This document shows positions 25,005 to 33,006 of a stretch of 44,533 nt of DNA, piece by piece. This stretch comes from an uncultured Nocardiaceae bacterium (GTDB lineage Bacteria; Actinomycetota; Actinomycetes; Mycobacteriales; Mycobacteriaceae), in contig CAKZIX010000015.1 of NCBI GenBank assembly GCA_936936565.1, forward strand, positions 1 to 44,533. Reading direction: 5' to 3'. A model generated the notes under the pieces. It had not been told where the DNA came from and searched no databases. It was given only the letters and a program-made list of their open reading frames with translations. The first letter of the stretch is position 1; each line of letters opens with the position of its first letter. The translations under genes were made by a program, and so were the position numbers.

Positions 25005-26333
25005 GTGGGGCGATTGTTCGGCACCGATGGGGTGCGCGGGCTGGCGAACGAGGATCTGACACCTGAGCAGGCGCTGCAACTGGCCGCCGCCGCGGCCGCG
25101 GTGCTGGCGCCGGCCGGTGCGGATGTGCGCCCGGTTGCGGTGGTCGGTCGCGATCCGCGGGCCAGTGGCGAGATGTTGGAGGCCGCGGTCGCCGCGGGCT
25201 TGGCCAGCGCCGGGGTGGACGTGCTGCTGGTGGGTGTGCTGCCCACGCCGGCCGTCGCTTATCTCACCGCCGACTACGGTGCCGCGCTGGGCGTCATGAT
25301 CTCCGCCTCGCACAACCCCATGCCGGACAACGGCATCAAGTTCTTCGCGGCGGGCGGGCACAAGCTCGACGACGCGGTGGAGGATCGCATCGAGGCCGCC
25401 ATCGGCACCGTGGCGCGCCCGACCGGCGCGGCGATCGGTCGGATCCGGCTCGCCGTCGACGACGCCGACCATCGCTACCTCGCGCACTTGGCATCGGCGG
25501 TGCCGCACCGGCTCGACGGGCTCAAGATCGTCGTCGACTGCGCACACGGTGCGGCGTCGCAGCTGGGGCCGCAGGCCTACCGGGCTGCCGGGGCCGAGGT
25601 GATCGCGATCTATGCCGAGCCCGACGGCCTCAACATCAACGACGGCTGCGGCTCGACCCACCTGGACAAGCTGCAGCAGGCCGTGGTCGAGCACGGTGCG
25701 CACGCCGGCATCGCCCACGACGGCGACGCCGACCGCTGCCTGGCTGTGGACGCCACCGGCGCGGTCGTCGACGGCGACAAGATCATGACCGTGCTGGCGC
25801 TGGCGATGCACGAGGCCGGTGAGTTGGCCGCCGACACGCTGGTCACGACGGTGATGAGCAACCTCGGGCTGCATGTGGCGATGCGCGAGGCGAACGTCAA
25901 GGTGCTCACCACCGCGGTCGGGGACCGCTACGTGCTCGAGGAGATTCGCCGCGGCGGATACACCCTCGGCGGCGAGCAGTCCGGGCATGTGGTGCTGCCG
26001 GAGTTCGGGACCACGGGCGACGGAGTGCTCACGGGTCTGCGCCTGCTCAGCCGGGTCGCGCAGACGGGGAAGTCACTGGCCGAACTGGCCGGCGTCATGT
26101 CCACGATCCCGCAGGTGTTGCTCAACGTTCGGGTCGCCGACAAGTCGGTGGCCAAGGCGCCCGCGGTGCTCGACGCGGTCGCCGCCGCCGAGCGTGAACT
26201 CGGCGAGAACGGCCGAGTGCTGTTGCGTCCCAGCGGAACCGAGCCGCTGGTGCGCGTCATGGTGGAAGCCGTCGACCCCGATGCGGCGCAGCGCATCGCG
26301 CGGGAACTGGCAGATCTGGTGGCGGCGGCATGA
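25005..26333 (+). CDS. glmM: phosphoglucosamine mutase
   Basis: Enzyme of 442 residues converting glucosamine-6-phosphate to glucosamine-1-phosphate, for UDP-GlcNAc and so peptidoglycan and arabinogalactan linker synthesis. The N-terminus MGRLFGTDGVRG, the phosphoserine loop MISASHNPMPDNG (Ser102), the metal loop HDGDADRCLAVD, the sugar-binding GGEQSGHVV and the C-terminal LLRPSGTEPLVRVMVE are all intact. GTG 25005 was chosen because AGGAGGG precedes it and the family N-terminus begins exactly there; the frame opens further upstream without similarity. It works with GlmS (33007). The next gene overlaps its stop by ATGA. Confidence 0.97.
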   Translation: MGRLFGTDGVRGLANEDLTPEQALQLAAAAAAVLAPAGADVRPVAVVGRDPRASGEMLEAAVAAGLASAGVDVLLVGVLPTPAVAYLTADYGAALGVMISASHNPMPDNGIKFFAAGGHKLDDAVEDRIEAAIGTVARPTGAAIGRIRLAVDDADHRYLAHLASAVPHRLDGLKIVVDCAHGAASQLGPQAYRAAGAEVIAIYAEPDGLNINDGCGSTHLDKLQQAVVEHGAHAGIAHDGDADRCLAVDATGAVVDGDKIMTVLALAMHEAGELAADTLVTTVMSNLGLHVAMREANVKVLTTAVGDRYVLEEIRRGGYTLGGEQSGHVVLPEFGTTGDGVLTGLRLLSRVAQTGKSLAELAGVMSTIPQVLLNVRVADKSVAKAPAVLDAVAAAERELGENGRVLLRPSGTEPLVRVMVEAVDPDAAQRIARELADLVAAA

Positions 26334-26524
26334 ACCGGGCCGAACTGGTCGGGCTGGTCGGTCCGCTCGACGACCTCAGCGCCGAGGAATGCGACAAGCT
26401 TGCGGAATTGCTCACTGCCGCTTTGGCTTACGAAGCCAAGGCGCTCGACGAGGCGATCGATGTGACGCTTGCCGAGCTGCCGTACCTGCTGCGCAAGCCG
26501 GCGAAGAAGGTGATGTTCGGATGA
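26330..26524 (+). CDS. small conserved protein, Rv3440c-like by position
   Basis: Protein of 64 residues, probably helical and acidic at first, basic at the end (LLRKPAKKVMFG). It overlaps glmM and the following gene by ATGA at both ends, so it is co-translated with them. The position directly after glmM corresponds to Rv3440c in M. tuberculosis, which I remember as longer. No function known. Confidence 0.8.
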   Translation: MNRAELVGLVGPLDDLSAEECDKLAELLTAALAYEAKALDEAIDVTLAELPYLLRKPAKKVMFG

Positions 26525-27405
26525 GCGAGCTCGTCGCCCGGGCGCAATTGCAGCTGCTGGCCAAGGCCATGCACGTGGATGTCGCCGAGGTGGCGTTCCT
26601 GGAGCGCCTGCCCGTGGATCGCCTGCACGAGTTGCGCCAGCGCATGTCGGACGCGATCTTCGACGCGCAGGCCGAAAAGTTCCGGCGCATCAGCAGATTG
26701 GTGCCGATCGTGCCCCTCAAGATGGCGTTGCCGACGATCCAGAAGATGGTGCCGCCGCAGATGGCCGGGCGCGCCGCCGGTGCCGTCGCCGTCGCGCATC
26801 CCAAGAAGGCCATCGAGGCCCTGTCGATGCTCAAGCCGAAGTACGCCGCCGCCGCGGCGCCGTATCTCGATCCGCGTGCCGTCGAGCAGATCGCGCATCT
26901 GGCACCGGCGGCGCCCGTGGTCGCCATCTCGAACGAAGTCCTTGCGCGCGGGGACTATTTCACCGCCGGACTCTTCGTCGACTACGCGACGCCCGAACTA
27001 GTGCGCGCCATCGAGGCCGGCGTGCAGGACGACGAAGGCATCTTGCGCGCGGCGGCGCTGGTGTATTCGAGCGCGACGTTGAGCTCGATCCTGCGCATCA
27101 TCGTCGAGGCGTCGCCGGGCCGGTTGAGCCGGGTGATCAAGACCACCATCGACGGACCCGACGACCTGAAACTCGCGACCTTGTCGGTGGCCGTGCGGGT
27201 CGACGACGATCTCGTCGGCGCGGTCGGTGACGTGCTGATGACCGAGACGCCGCCGGAAAAGATCACCGAACTCATCGAGCTGTGCGCCCGCGAGGACGCA
27301 TTGCCGGAAGCGCGAACCCTCGTCGACCGGCTTTCGCCGCAGGCCCGCGCCGTTTTCGACGCCAACGAGCAGGCGGTGGCGCTGCTGCATCAGGGTCAAC
27401 CCTGA
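26521..27405 (+). CDS. conserved hypothetical protein, Rv3439c-like by position
   Basis: Protein of 294 residues with no signal peptide or clear membrane segment, rich in Ala and Val, probably all-helical. Segments such as VPLKMALPTIQKMVPPQMAGR and ALVYSSATLSSILRIIVEA suggest repeated amphipathic helices. It starts at ATG 26521 within the previous stop. The place after glmM and a small gene matches Rv3439c of M. tuberculosis, conserved among Mycobacteriales as far as I recall. I do not recognise a domain. Confidence 0.82.
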   Translation: MSELVARAQLQLLAKAMHVDVAEVAFLERLPVDRLHELRQRMSDAIFDAQAEKFRRISRLVPIVPLKMALPTIQKMVPPQMAGRAAGAVAVAHPKKAIEALSMLKPKYAAAAAPYLDPRAVEQIAHLAPAAPVVAISNEVLARGDYFTAGLFVDYATPELVRAIEAGVQDDEGILRAAALVYSSATLSSILRIIVEASPGRLSRVIKTTIDGPDDLKLATLSVAVRVDDDLVGAVGDVLMTETPPEKITELIELCAREDALPEARTLVDRLSPQARAVFDANEQAVALLHQGQP

Positions 27406-27464
27406 CCTGAAGATACGTTGCGTCACCGATGCCCGCGGGTGTCGGTGCACCGCACAGTGGAGTC

Positions 27465-27662
27465 ATGACCGCTCCAGTGAAACGTTTGACCCGCTCCCGC
27501 AACGACAAGATGATCGCCGGTGTCTGCGGCGGACTCGCCGCCTACTTCGGCTGGAATCCCGCGCTCGTCCGCGTCCTGTTCGTGCTGTCCTGCCTGCTGC
27601 CCGGCCCGCAATTCGTCGTCTACCTGCTGCTGTGGGTGCTGGTGCCGCGCGCGGAGTTCTGA
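27465..27662 (+). CDS. PspC-domain small membrane protein
   Basis: Protein of 65 residues that is almost entirely a PspC domain: RLTRSRNDKMIAGVCGGLAA, YFGWNPALVRVLFVL, then a hydrophobic helix ending LLLWVLVPRAEF. PspC proteins sit in the cytoplasmic membrane and sense or respond to envelope stress. ATG 27465 was chosen because it removes an unrelated 12-residue extension and has GTGGAG just upstream. It follows the Rv3439c-like gene by 59 bases. Confidence 0.85.
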   Translation: MTAPVKRLTRSRNDKMIAGVCGGLAAYFGWNPALVRVLFVLSCLLPGPQFVVYLLLWVLVPRAEF

Positions 27663-27793
27663 TGATCCAGTACGCGGCGTGGGAGTCGAAGTACGGTCAG
27701 ATCGCCGTCGAAGGTGTGCCCGAGAAGGGAACCGAAGCGCGTCGGCGCACGTCAATAGGGTTGACAGCACCTTCCACCGACCAGGGAGCGCGC

Positions 27794-27970
27794 GTGATCA
27801 ACTCTGAACCAGCTGCGGACGAGCCGGAAGCGCCCGAGCTCGATGCCATACTCGACGCCCTGCTCGACCACGCGGTCGAGCAAGCAAGCACCCTGTTGGG
27901 ACAGGGCCGCCGCGGCGACGGCTGGGCCATCCGCCGCGCAGGCAGCTGCGGCGGCGTCGATCCCGAATGA
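27794..27970 (+). CDS. small acidic protein, uncertain
   Basis: Open frame of 58 codons from GTG 27794, with CAGGGAG seven bases upstream. A possible -10 (TAGGGT, 27754) also precedes it. The product is acidic and helical at first (EAPELDAILDALLDHAVEQ), then basic with RRGDGW. A longer version from ATG 27662, overlapping the PspC stop, would have 102 residues but its first part looks non-coding. No family recognised; it could be spurious. Confidence 0.4.
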   Translation: MINSEPAADEPEAPELDAILDALLDHAVEQASTLLGQGRRGDGWAIRRAGSCGGVDPE

Positions 27971-28030
27971 GTCTGCACCTCGTGTGCCGTCCGGGGACCC
28001 CGTATAAGAGGGGCTAGGACGGAACACCAG

Positions 28031-29710
28031 GTGCGGATCCGCGTGCGTATGATCCGCACGGTGGGGGAAATGCGGGGTGGGGACGAATTTGCCGGGTATC
28101 GGATCGAGCGCGTCTTGGGGCGCGGCGGCATGGGCACCGTCTACTTGGCGCAGCATCCGCGGCTGCCACGATCGACCGCGCTGAAGCTGCTCAATCGTGA
28201 CATGTTCGCGCACGACGATGTGCGCGCGCGATTCGAACGCGAGGCGGATCTGGCTGCGCGGCTCGACCATCCGAACATCGTGGCGGTGTACGACCGCGGC
28301 GTGGAAGCCGATCAGCTGTGGATCTCCATGCAGTACATCGACGGCAGCGATGCCAGTCGGCTCGGCGCCGTCGAGCCGACCCGTGCGGCCCGGATCATCG
28401 CCGAGACCGCCGAGGCCCTCGACTTCGCGCATCACCGGGGTGTCCTTCATCGCGACATCAAGCCCGCCAACATTCTCATCGCACCTGGTGCGGCCGGTCG
28501 TCCGGAGCGAATCCTGCTGGCGGACTTCGGCATTGCCCGCCTGCGCGACGACGCCAACCAGCTGACCCAAACCGGGACCTTCACCGCGACGCTTGCCTTC
28601 GCCTCGCCCGAACAACTGTCCGGAGCAGCGCTGGACCATCTCTCGGATCAGTATTCGCTGGCGTGCACCTTGTTCGTCCTGCTCACCGGCCGGTCGCCGT
28701 TCAGTGCGTTCAACAACCCGGTCGCGATGATCAACGCTCACCTGCAATCGCCCCCGCCGCCGGTGAGCGCCTACGGCCTGTCCCCGGCGTTGGACCAGGT
28801 GTTGGCGCGGGCACTGGCCAAGCGCCCCGACGATCGGTTTGCCTCCTGCGGTGAATTCGCGGCGGCGGTGCACCGCGCGCTTGCCGCGCCCGCGACGACG
28901 GTCGCGGCAACACCCCGGAGTGCGCTGGCCTCATCGACGGTTCGACAGCACGGCGGGTACGTCGCACCCGCACACCCGCACAGTTCGCCGCACGCATCTC
29001 GCCGATCGCGCGCACACTATTCGCACAGTGCCTCCGCCGGCGCCGGCCCGCTCGAGGCGTCTCCGATAATGCCTCAACTGTCACGGCCGCACGCAACCGG
29101 TCGGTCGGCAACGTCAGCCGCTTGGTTGCTCGTCGCCATCGCCGCGATCTGCGTCATCGTTCTTGCGGTGGGTGGCACGCTCGTTGCGTTCAATTGGGAC
29201 AAGCTCAACCCCGACCCGAAGTCCAGTTGGGAACGCTGGACGCCTGGCGAACAAATAATAGTGGACGCGTTTCCACGGCTCCTTCCGGAGACGAAGGACT
29301 GGCAGGACAGGGCGTGGAATCAAACCACCTGCACCAAGGATTTATCCGGGATGAGCTCGTACCGCCCGGATCCAATTGCATTCGTGTCGTGTTTTCCCGA
29401 CGGCCAGGGGGTTTCTTTCTCCGTCGTAGACTTTGGTTCGCGCGATGTGGTCGCTCAGATCATCCCGCAGATGGTCGCGGTTTCCGACCCTGTGCCGCCC
29501 ACTCGGACGCGGCGAACGCACAAAAACGTTAGCGGTGATGTCGAGATAATTGTGCCCCAGGATGGCATCGTTGCGGAGTTGAATGCGGTGTACGTGGCCT
29601 TTCCTGACGAACCCGCCCGTTCCAGATTCTTGATCGGTATCGCTTGGCCGGACCATAGTGTGGAGCAGATCCTCCTGAACTGGCTGGATTCGGCGCCGCT
29701 TGGGACGTGA
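28031..29710 (+). CDS. receptor-type Ser/Thr protein kinase
   Basis: Kinase of 559 residues. The catalytic domain (about 15-280) has GRGGMGTVY, ALKLLN, the RD-type loop LHRDIKPANILI and ADFGIARL, then a TFTATLAFASPEQL activation segment. A Ser/His/Thr-rich juxtamembrane region follows, then one membrane helix (WLLVAIAAICVIVLAVGG) and an extracellular domain of about 165 residues with two cysteines (TTCTK, VSCFP), probably a sensor. The start is uncertain: GTG 28031 follows AGGACGG, while ATG 28049 or GTG 28061 would also keep the domain. TATAAG at 28003 is a possible -10. It lies just upstream of the EspC-like and WXG-like genes, which are candidate partners or substrates. Of the kinases in this window, this is the canonical one. 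Confidence 0.9.
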   Translation: MRIRVRMIRTVGEMRGGDEFAGYRIERVLGRGGMGTVYLAQHPRLPRSTALKLLNRDMFAHDDVRARFEREADLAARLDHPNIVAVYDRGVEADQLWISMQYIDGSDASRLGAVEPTRAARIIAETAEALDFAHHRGVLHRDIKPANILIAPGAAGRPERILLADFGIARLRDDANQLTQTGTFTATLAFASPEQLSGAALDHLSDQYSLACTLFVLLTGRSPFSAFNNPVAMINAHLQSPPPPVSAYGLSPALDQVLARALAKRPDDRFASCGEFAAAVHRALAAPATTVAATPRSALASSTVRQHGGYVAPAHPHSSPHASRRSRAHYSHSASAGAGPLEASPIMPQLSRPHATGRSATSAAWLLVAIAAICVIVLAVGGTLVAFNWDKLNPDPKSSWERWTPGEQIIVDAFPRLLPETKDWQDRAWNQTTCTKDLSGMSSYRPDPIAFVSCFPDGQGVSFSVVDFGSRDVVAQIIPQMVAVSDPVPPTRTRRTHKNVSGDVEIIVPQDGIVAELNAVYVAFPDEPARSRFLIGIAWPDHSVEQILLNWLDSAPLGT

Positions 29711-29896
29711 TCGTGACGACTTGAGCGGGTGCCCGAGTCGCCTGTGCCGATTCGGTCCGTCTTCCACGTCGATGCCGAGTCGTGTCTAGAGTGTGCGGGT
29801 CGAAGATGTGACATCTGCGCCGCGCGTGGAACCGAACCTTCGCGTGGTGCGTCTGACCCTGACGAGTGTGTAGATCTGAGCGTGGGAGGGGCCTAC

Positions 29897-30190
29897 ATGG
29901 TGCATATGGATGTGCCGGCGTCATCGGCTATCGCCGACGGATTCAATCGCTCGGCTGAGGCGGTCGGGGGCGTGCCGAAGGCGATCGAAGGCTTCGCGTT
30001 TGGCCCGGAGAAGAGTGGCCGCAGCCACAAGGACGGTGGCACTACCGTCAAAAACGGTTACGTCCACATCGCTGCGATGATCAAGCAGATGAGTACCAGT
30101 TCCGCGAACGTGGGCAACAACCTCCGCGGGTGCATCGCCGAGTACACAGGTGTCGACAAGAAGAACGCCAACAACATGAAGAAGGCGTGA
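29897..30190 (+). CDS. EspC-like type VII secretion protein
   Basis: Protein of 97 residues with the helix-turn-helix layout of EspC/WXG100-type proteins. It has an N-terminal helix, FAFGPEKSG in the middle, a second helix (YVHIAAMIKQMSTSSANVG) and a C-terminal EYTGVD. The last fits the YxxxD/E signal recognised by the ESX secretion ATPase. ATG 29897 is preceded by GGGAGGGG. It is followed by the WXG-like gene with TGATG overlap. In ESX systems such pairs form secreted heterodimers, so this protein may be the partner of the next one. No ESX machinery is present in the window. Confidence 0.72.
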   Translation: MVHMDVPASSAIADGFNRSAEAVGGVPKAIEGFAFGPEKSGRSHKDGGTTVKNGYVHIAAMIKQMSTSSANVGNNLRGCIAEYTGVDKKNANNMKKA

Positions 30191-31791
30191 TGGGGGACTT
30201 TCGGGTAAACGTCGGTTCCGGCGCATCGATCAACGAGATCCTGGATGCGGGTGCGCAAGGCCTGCAGTTCTTCGCGGTCTGGGGCCCCCGATACGTCAAG
30301 GCTGGCGGTACTCGCAAAGAAACGGCCGACGTCAACGGTTGGGTCGGCGCCAAATACGACATGCAACGCGACATGGACGTCGCCGCGCTCAATCGCGACC
30401 GAGACGAACTGAAGCGCGCAATTACTACCCTCTCTGCGCAGGTTTCCGAGCAAGAGACTCGTAAACAGCAGCTCGCCGAATCTTGGCGTGACAGCCCTGC
30501 GGCCGCCGCCTTTCAGGAAAAAGTGCGAAAGCATGTCGAACGTGCGCGGCAGGACTTGCTTGCCTTGCAGCACGTATACGAGACCATCGGGGTCGCCGCC
30601 GCGGGTCTGATCAAGATCGTTACCGACAAGGCCAACCTGATCGGCGGCTACGATTCGAAAACCATGGCAGGCTATGGGATCGACCAGATCGATGAATGGA
30701 TCACCTGGGCTACTGGCGACTACGGCTTCATGCGTCGGCCTTGGGAACCTTCCGACCGCCAAATCGAGCAGGCTCGGAAGTGGCTCGATCACCAGTTCAT
30801 CCCCTATTACGACCAGCACGTGCTGCATTTCGAAAAGGCTTGCGCAGACACGCAGGGCCGTGTGAACGATGTCTACCGTGTTCTGGGCGAAGCGATGACA
30901 ACAGTTTCCGATGCGCCCTACCCGGCGATCGACGGCCCGTCGATCCAGCCCAGTTGGCAGCAAACGCCTGCGAACCCGGCCAATCCTGCGAACCCGGCCA
31001 ATCCTGCGAACCCGGCCAATCCGGCAAATCCGGCCAACCCATCCAAACCGGCAAATCCTGCCAACCCTGCCAACCCTGCCAACCCAGCTAACCCAGCCAA
31101 CCCCTCGACGCCGTCAACGACCCCGGCGAACAACAACCAACAGCAGTCTGCGCTGACCGCGCTGTCTGGGTTGTCATCGTTGGCGACACTCGCTACGAGC
31201 GCGGTTCAAGTGGCTGGCCAGGTGGCCGAGAAGACAGTCGAGGTCGTCCAAGACGTCGTAGACGACGCTCAGGAGCGGGCCGACAAGGTAGCCGAGGACC
31301 GAGCGGCAGAGAAAGCAGAGGAAAAGGCCGAGAAGGAGGCCAAAGAACATGAGGACGCGGGTGCTGCCGAGGGCAAGGGCGGCGACACGTCCGGCGAGAA
31401 GGATAACGACGGCGCACTCACGACGGAGATCGTCGGTCCGGACGGCGTAAGCAAGACCTACAGCGTCAGCTTCGATGCGAACGGCAATCCAGTGCTTACA
31501 CCAGCGGACACTTCCGCTGCGCCCAAGGACCAAGCGCAAGCAGCGCCAGCCGAGGGACAAGCCCGGCCATCGACGGAACCTGTCGCTCCGCTACCGGAGT
31601 CCGGAGGCCACGCGGGACAGCCCGGATCCGGCAGTGGCCAGGGCGGTGGTATGCCTGGGATGGCGTCCGGTGCGCGCCGCGAACAAGATCGCGAACATCA
31701 GACCGCCAGGCCGCCACAGGAGCAAATGCCACCCGAACAGACGCCGCCGGACGACAGCGGCGCACAACTCGCTGAGGCAGGTCCACTGTGA
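30190..31791 (+). CDS. WXG-like secreted protein with Asn-Pro-Ala repeat
   Basis: Protein of 533 residues. Residues 1-245 are helical, with a SWRDSPAAAAFQE turn (98-110) that resembles the WXG hairpin of ESX substrates. Residues 259-308 are a repeat of Ala-Asn-Pro triplets: eight, one Ser-Lys-Pro, then six more. Next come a hydrophobic stretch (ALSGLSSLATLATSAVQVAG), a Glu/Lys/Ala-rich coiled coil (about 335-390), a short segment reading TYSVSFDANGNPVLTPAD and a Pro/Gln/Gly-rich tail. The layout suggests a type VII substrate whose repeat spans or decorates the cell wall. ATG 30190 shares one base with the upstream stop; the downstream gene overlaps its stop (GTGA). No enzyme domain is visible. 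Confidence 0.75.
   Translation: MGDFRVNVGSGASINEILDAGAQGLQFFAVWGPRYVKAGGTRKETADVNGWVGAKYDMQRDMDVAALNRDRDELKRAITTLSAQVSEQETRKQQLAESWRDSPAAAAFQEKVRKHVERARQDLLALQHVYETIGVAAAGLIKIVTDKANLIGGYDSKTMAGYGIDQIDEWITWATGDYGFMRRPWEPSDRQIEQARKWLDHQFIPYYDQHVLHFEKACADTQGRVNDVYRVLGEAMTTVSDAPYPAIDGPSIQPSWQQTPANPANPANPANPANPANPANPANPSKPANPANPANPANPANPANPSTPSTTPANNNQQQSALTALSGLSSLATLATSAVQVAGQVAEKTVEVVQDVVDDAQERADKVAEDRAAEKAEEKAEKEAKEHEDAGAAEGKGGDTSGEKDNDGALTTEIVGPDGVSKTYSVSFDANGNPVLTPADTSAAPKDQAQAAPAEGQARPSTEPVAPLPESGGHAGQPGSGSGQGGGMPGMASGARREQDREHQTARPPQEQMPPEQTPPDDSGAQLAEAGPL
30967..31104 (+). repeat. 9-bp tandem coding repeat (Ala-Asn-Pro)
   Basis: About fifteen 9-base units encode Ala-Asn-Pro triplets. The 5' part alternates two codon versions, making a near-perfect 18-base period (CGAACCCGGCCAATCCTG); the 3' part has a purer 9-base period (CCTGCCAAC). 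Such in-frame tandem DNA can change copy number by slippage without shifting the frame. Confidence 0.9.
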
Positions 31792-32117
31792 ACGATCACG
31801 CACTCGAAATCGACAGAATCGTTGCGGACAGTCACCGCTCGATGGCGGAGCAGTCGGATGAGCTCGCCGACGCACAGGCTCGGTTCGTTGCAGAAAGCGC
31901 CTCGTTCGAATCCGAGGTTGCGGCCGAACAAGAACGCCGTGAACGTGAAGACGCGGCAAAGGCGGAACAGAAAGCCAAGGAAGATCGCATGTCCGGCTTC
32001 GGCGCCGCCTACGACGAACAGCAGCAGTATCAGCAGCCGCAGCGTCGCCCGGAACCGCAGCGGCGCTACGACGACGATGACGACGAGTTCTACCGGCGCA
32101 AGAGCTGGCTGATCTGA
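31788..32117 (+). CDS. coiled-coil protein of the type VII-like block
   Basis: Protein of 109 residues from GTG 31788, overlapping the previous stop. Residues about 5-70 form a charged coiled coil (VAAEQERREREDAAKAEQKA), followed by a Gln/Arg-rich linker and an acidic DDDDDEF run before KSWLI. It could be a chaperone or partner of the WXG-like protein, by position only. Its 3' end overlaps the convergent alpha/beta gene by 28 bases. Confidence 0.75.
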   Translation: MNDHALEIDRIVADSHRSMAEQSDELADAQARFVAESASFESEVAAEQERREREDAAKAEQKAKEDRMSGFGAAYDEQQQYQQPQRRPEPQRRYDDDDDEFYRRKSWLI

Positions 32118-32926
32118 CCCACCGGCGAGGTCTTCTTCGGGGGTTCCTCCGCGAGCGGGTCGGCTAGGGCGGCCTTCGGCAGATCGTCGTCGGCGAAGGC
32201 CTTGTACTTCTTGTCCTCGGTGAGCACGTACAGCAGGAAGCCGGTGAGCAGGGCGCGCGAGAGGACCTGCGCCTTGCGGTTCGCCGCGCTCACGCCGAGC
32301 ACCTTCATGAGGCGCCGGCCTTCGGCGAGTCCGCCGTCGGCGTCCGCGGCGCCGACGGTGCGCAGTGCGCAGTCCCCGCCCCAAGCGGCCGCAAGTGCCT
32401 TTGCGGATTTGTCGACCGTGCTTCCGGTGAGCACCAGGCCCGGCGCGGAGACCCGGGGTGCGACGGCTTCGGCGGACGGCGAGACGACGGCTGGAAACAG
32501 GGCCCCGACGGCGGCGATGTCGGAGTTTTTGGCCGCGGCGAGCACGGCAACCCCGGCGCCCATGCCGTCGCCGGCTACGGCCACCCGGTTCGGATGCACG
32601 CTGATGTCGCCGCCGCCGAGGCGGACTCCGGTGCACACGTCGAGCACGGTGAGCAGGTCGGTGGCGAGGCCGACGTGCGAGGGCATCGGGCCGCGCTCGG
32701 TGTCGGGGGCGGCTGCGACGATGCCCCACGAGGCCAGGTGCTGCAGCGTGTCGGCGTAGTTCCCGGCGCCCGACAACCAGCTGTGGGCGAACCCGACGGC
32801 GGGCAGCGACATGCCCTCGCCCGGTGTGAACACCAGGCCAGGCTGGCCGACGAGGGCCAAATTCCCACGTAGGACCCGGTGCGGGCCACGTCGAGACAGC
32901 TCCGAAACTAGCGCTTTGACGGACAC
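32090..32926 (-). CDS. alpha/beta hydrolase-fold protein, Rv3438-like
   Basis: Protein of 278 residues with a dienelactone-hydrolase/PET-hydrolase-like fold: PAVGFAHSWLSGAGNY near the oxyanion region, SWGIVAAAPDTERG and a nucleophile-elbow position reading AGDGMGAG. The usual Ser of GxSxG is Asp, so it may not be a standard esterase. Gene size, strand and position before glmS fit Rv3438 of M. tuberculosis. The GTG start at 32926 has TAACGT seven bases upstream and no Shine-Dalgarno. It is divergent from glmS with 80 bases between the start codons. Confidence 0.82.
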   Translation of the reverse strand: MSVKALVSELSRRGPHRVLRGNLALVGQPGLVFTPGEGMSLPAVGFAHSWLSGAGNYADTLQHLASWGIVAAAPDTERGPMPSHVGLATDLLTVLDVCTGVRLGGGDISVHPNRVAVAGDGMGAGVAVLAAAKNSDIAAVGALFPAVVSPSAEAVAPRVSAPGLVLTGSTVDKSAKALAAAWGGDCALRTVGAADADGGLAEGRRLMKVLGVSAANRKAQVLSRALLTGFLLYVLTEDKKYKAFADDDLPKAALADPLAEEPPKKTSPVGQISQLLRR

Positions 32927-32933
32927 GGCGAAG

Positions 32934-32939
32934 ACGTTA
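32934..32939 (-). promoter_or_regulatory. leaderless-type -10 (TAACGT) before Rv3438-like gene
   Basis: On the minus strand TAACGT is followed by seven bases and the GTG at 32926. Confidence 0.45.
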
Positions 32940-32992
32940 CCCCGCTGGTCGGGCGCCGCGCAGGCTCCGCGCCGGTGCCTGCCCGACTCCGA

Positions 32993-32998
32993 TAGGGT
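32993..32998 (+). promoter_or_regulatory. -10 hexamer (TAGGGT) before glmS
   Basis: TAGGGT ends eight bases before ATG 33007. GGAG lies in the spacer, so the mRNA is leaderless or has a leader of a few bases only. Confidence 0.5.
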
Positions 32999-33006
32999 GG
33001 AGAACC

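Noticed and set aside
30967..31104. Similarity of the Asn-Pro-Ala repeat to the Plasmodium circumsporozoite NANP repeat
   Set aside because: The period is three residues rather than four, and simple Pro/Asn repeats arise easily by slippage; no evidence for relation or mimicry.
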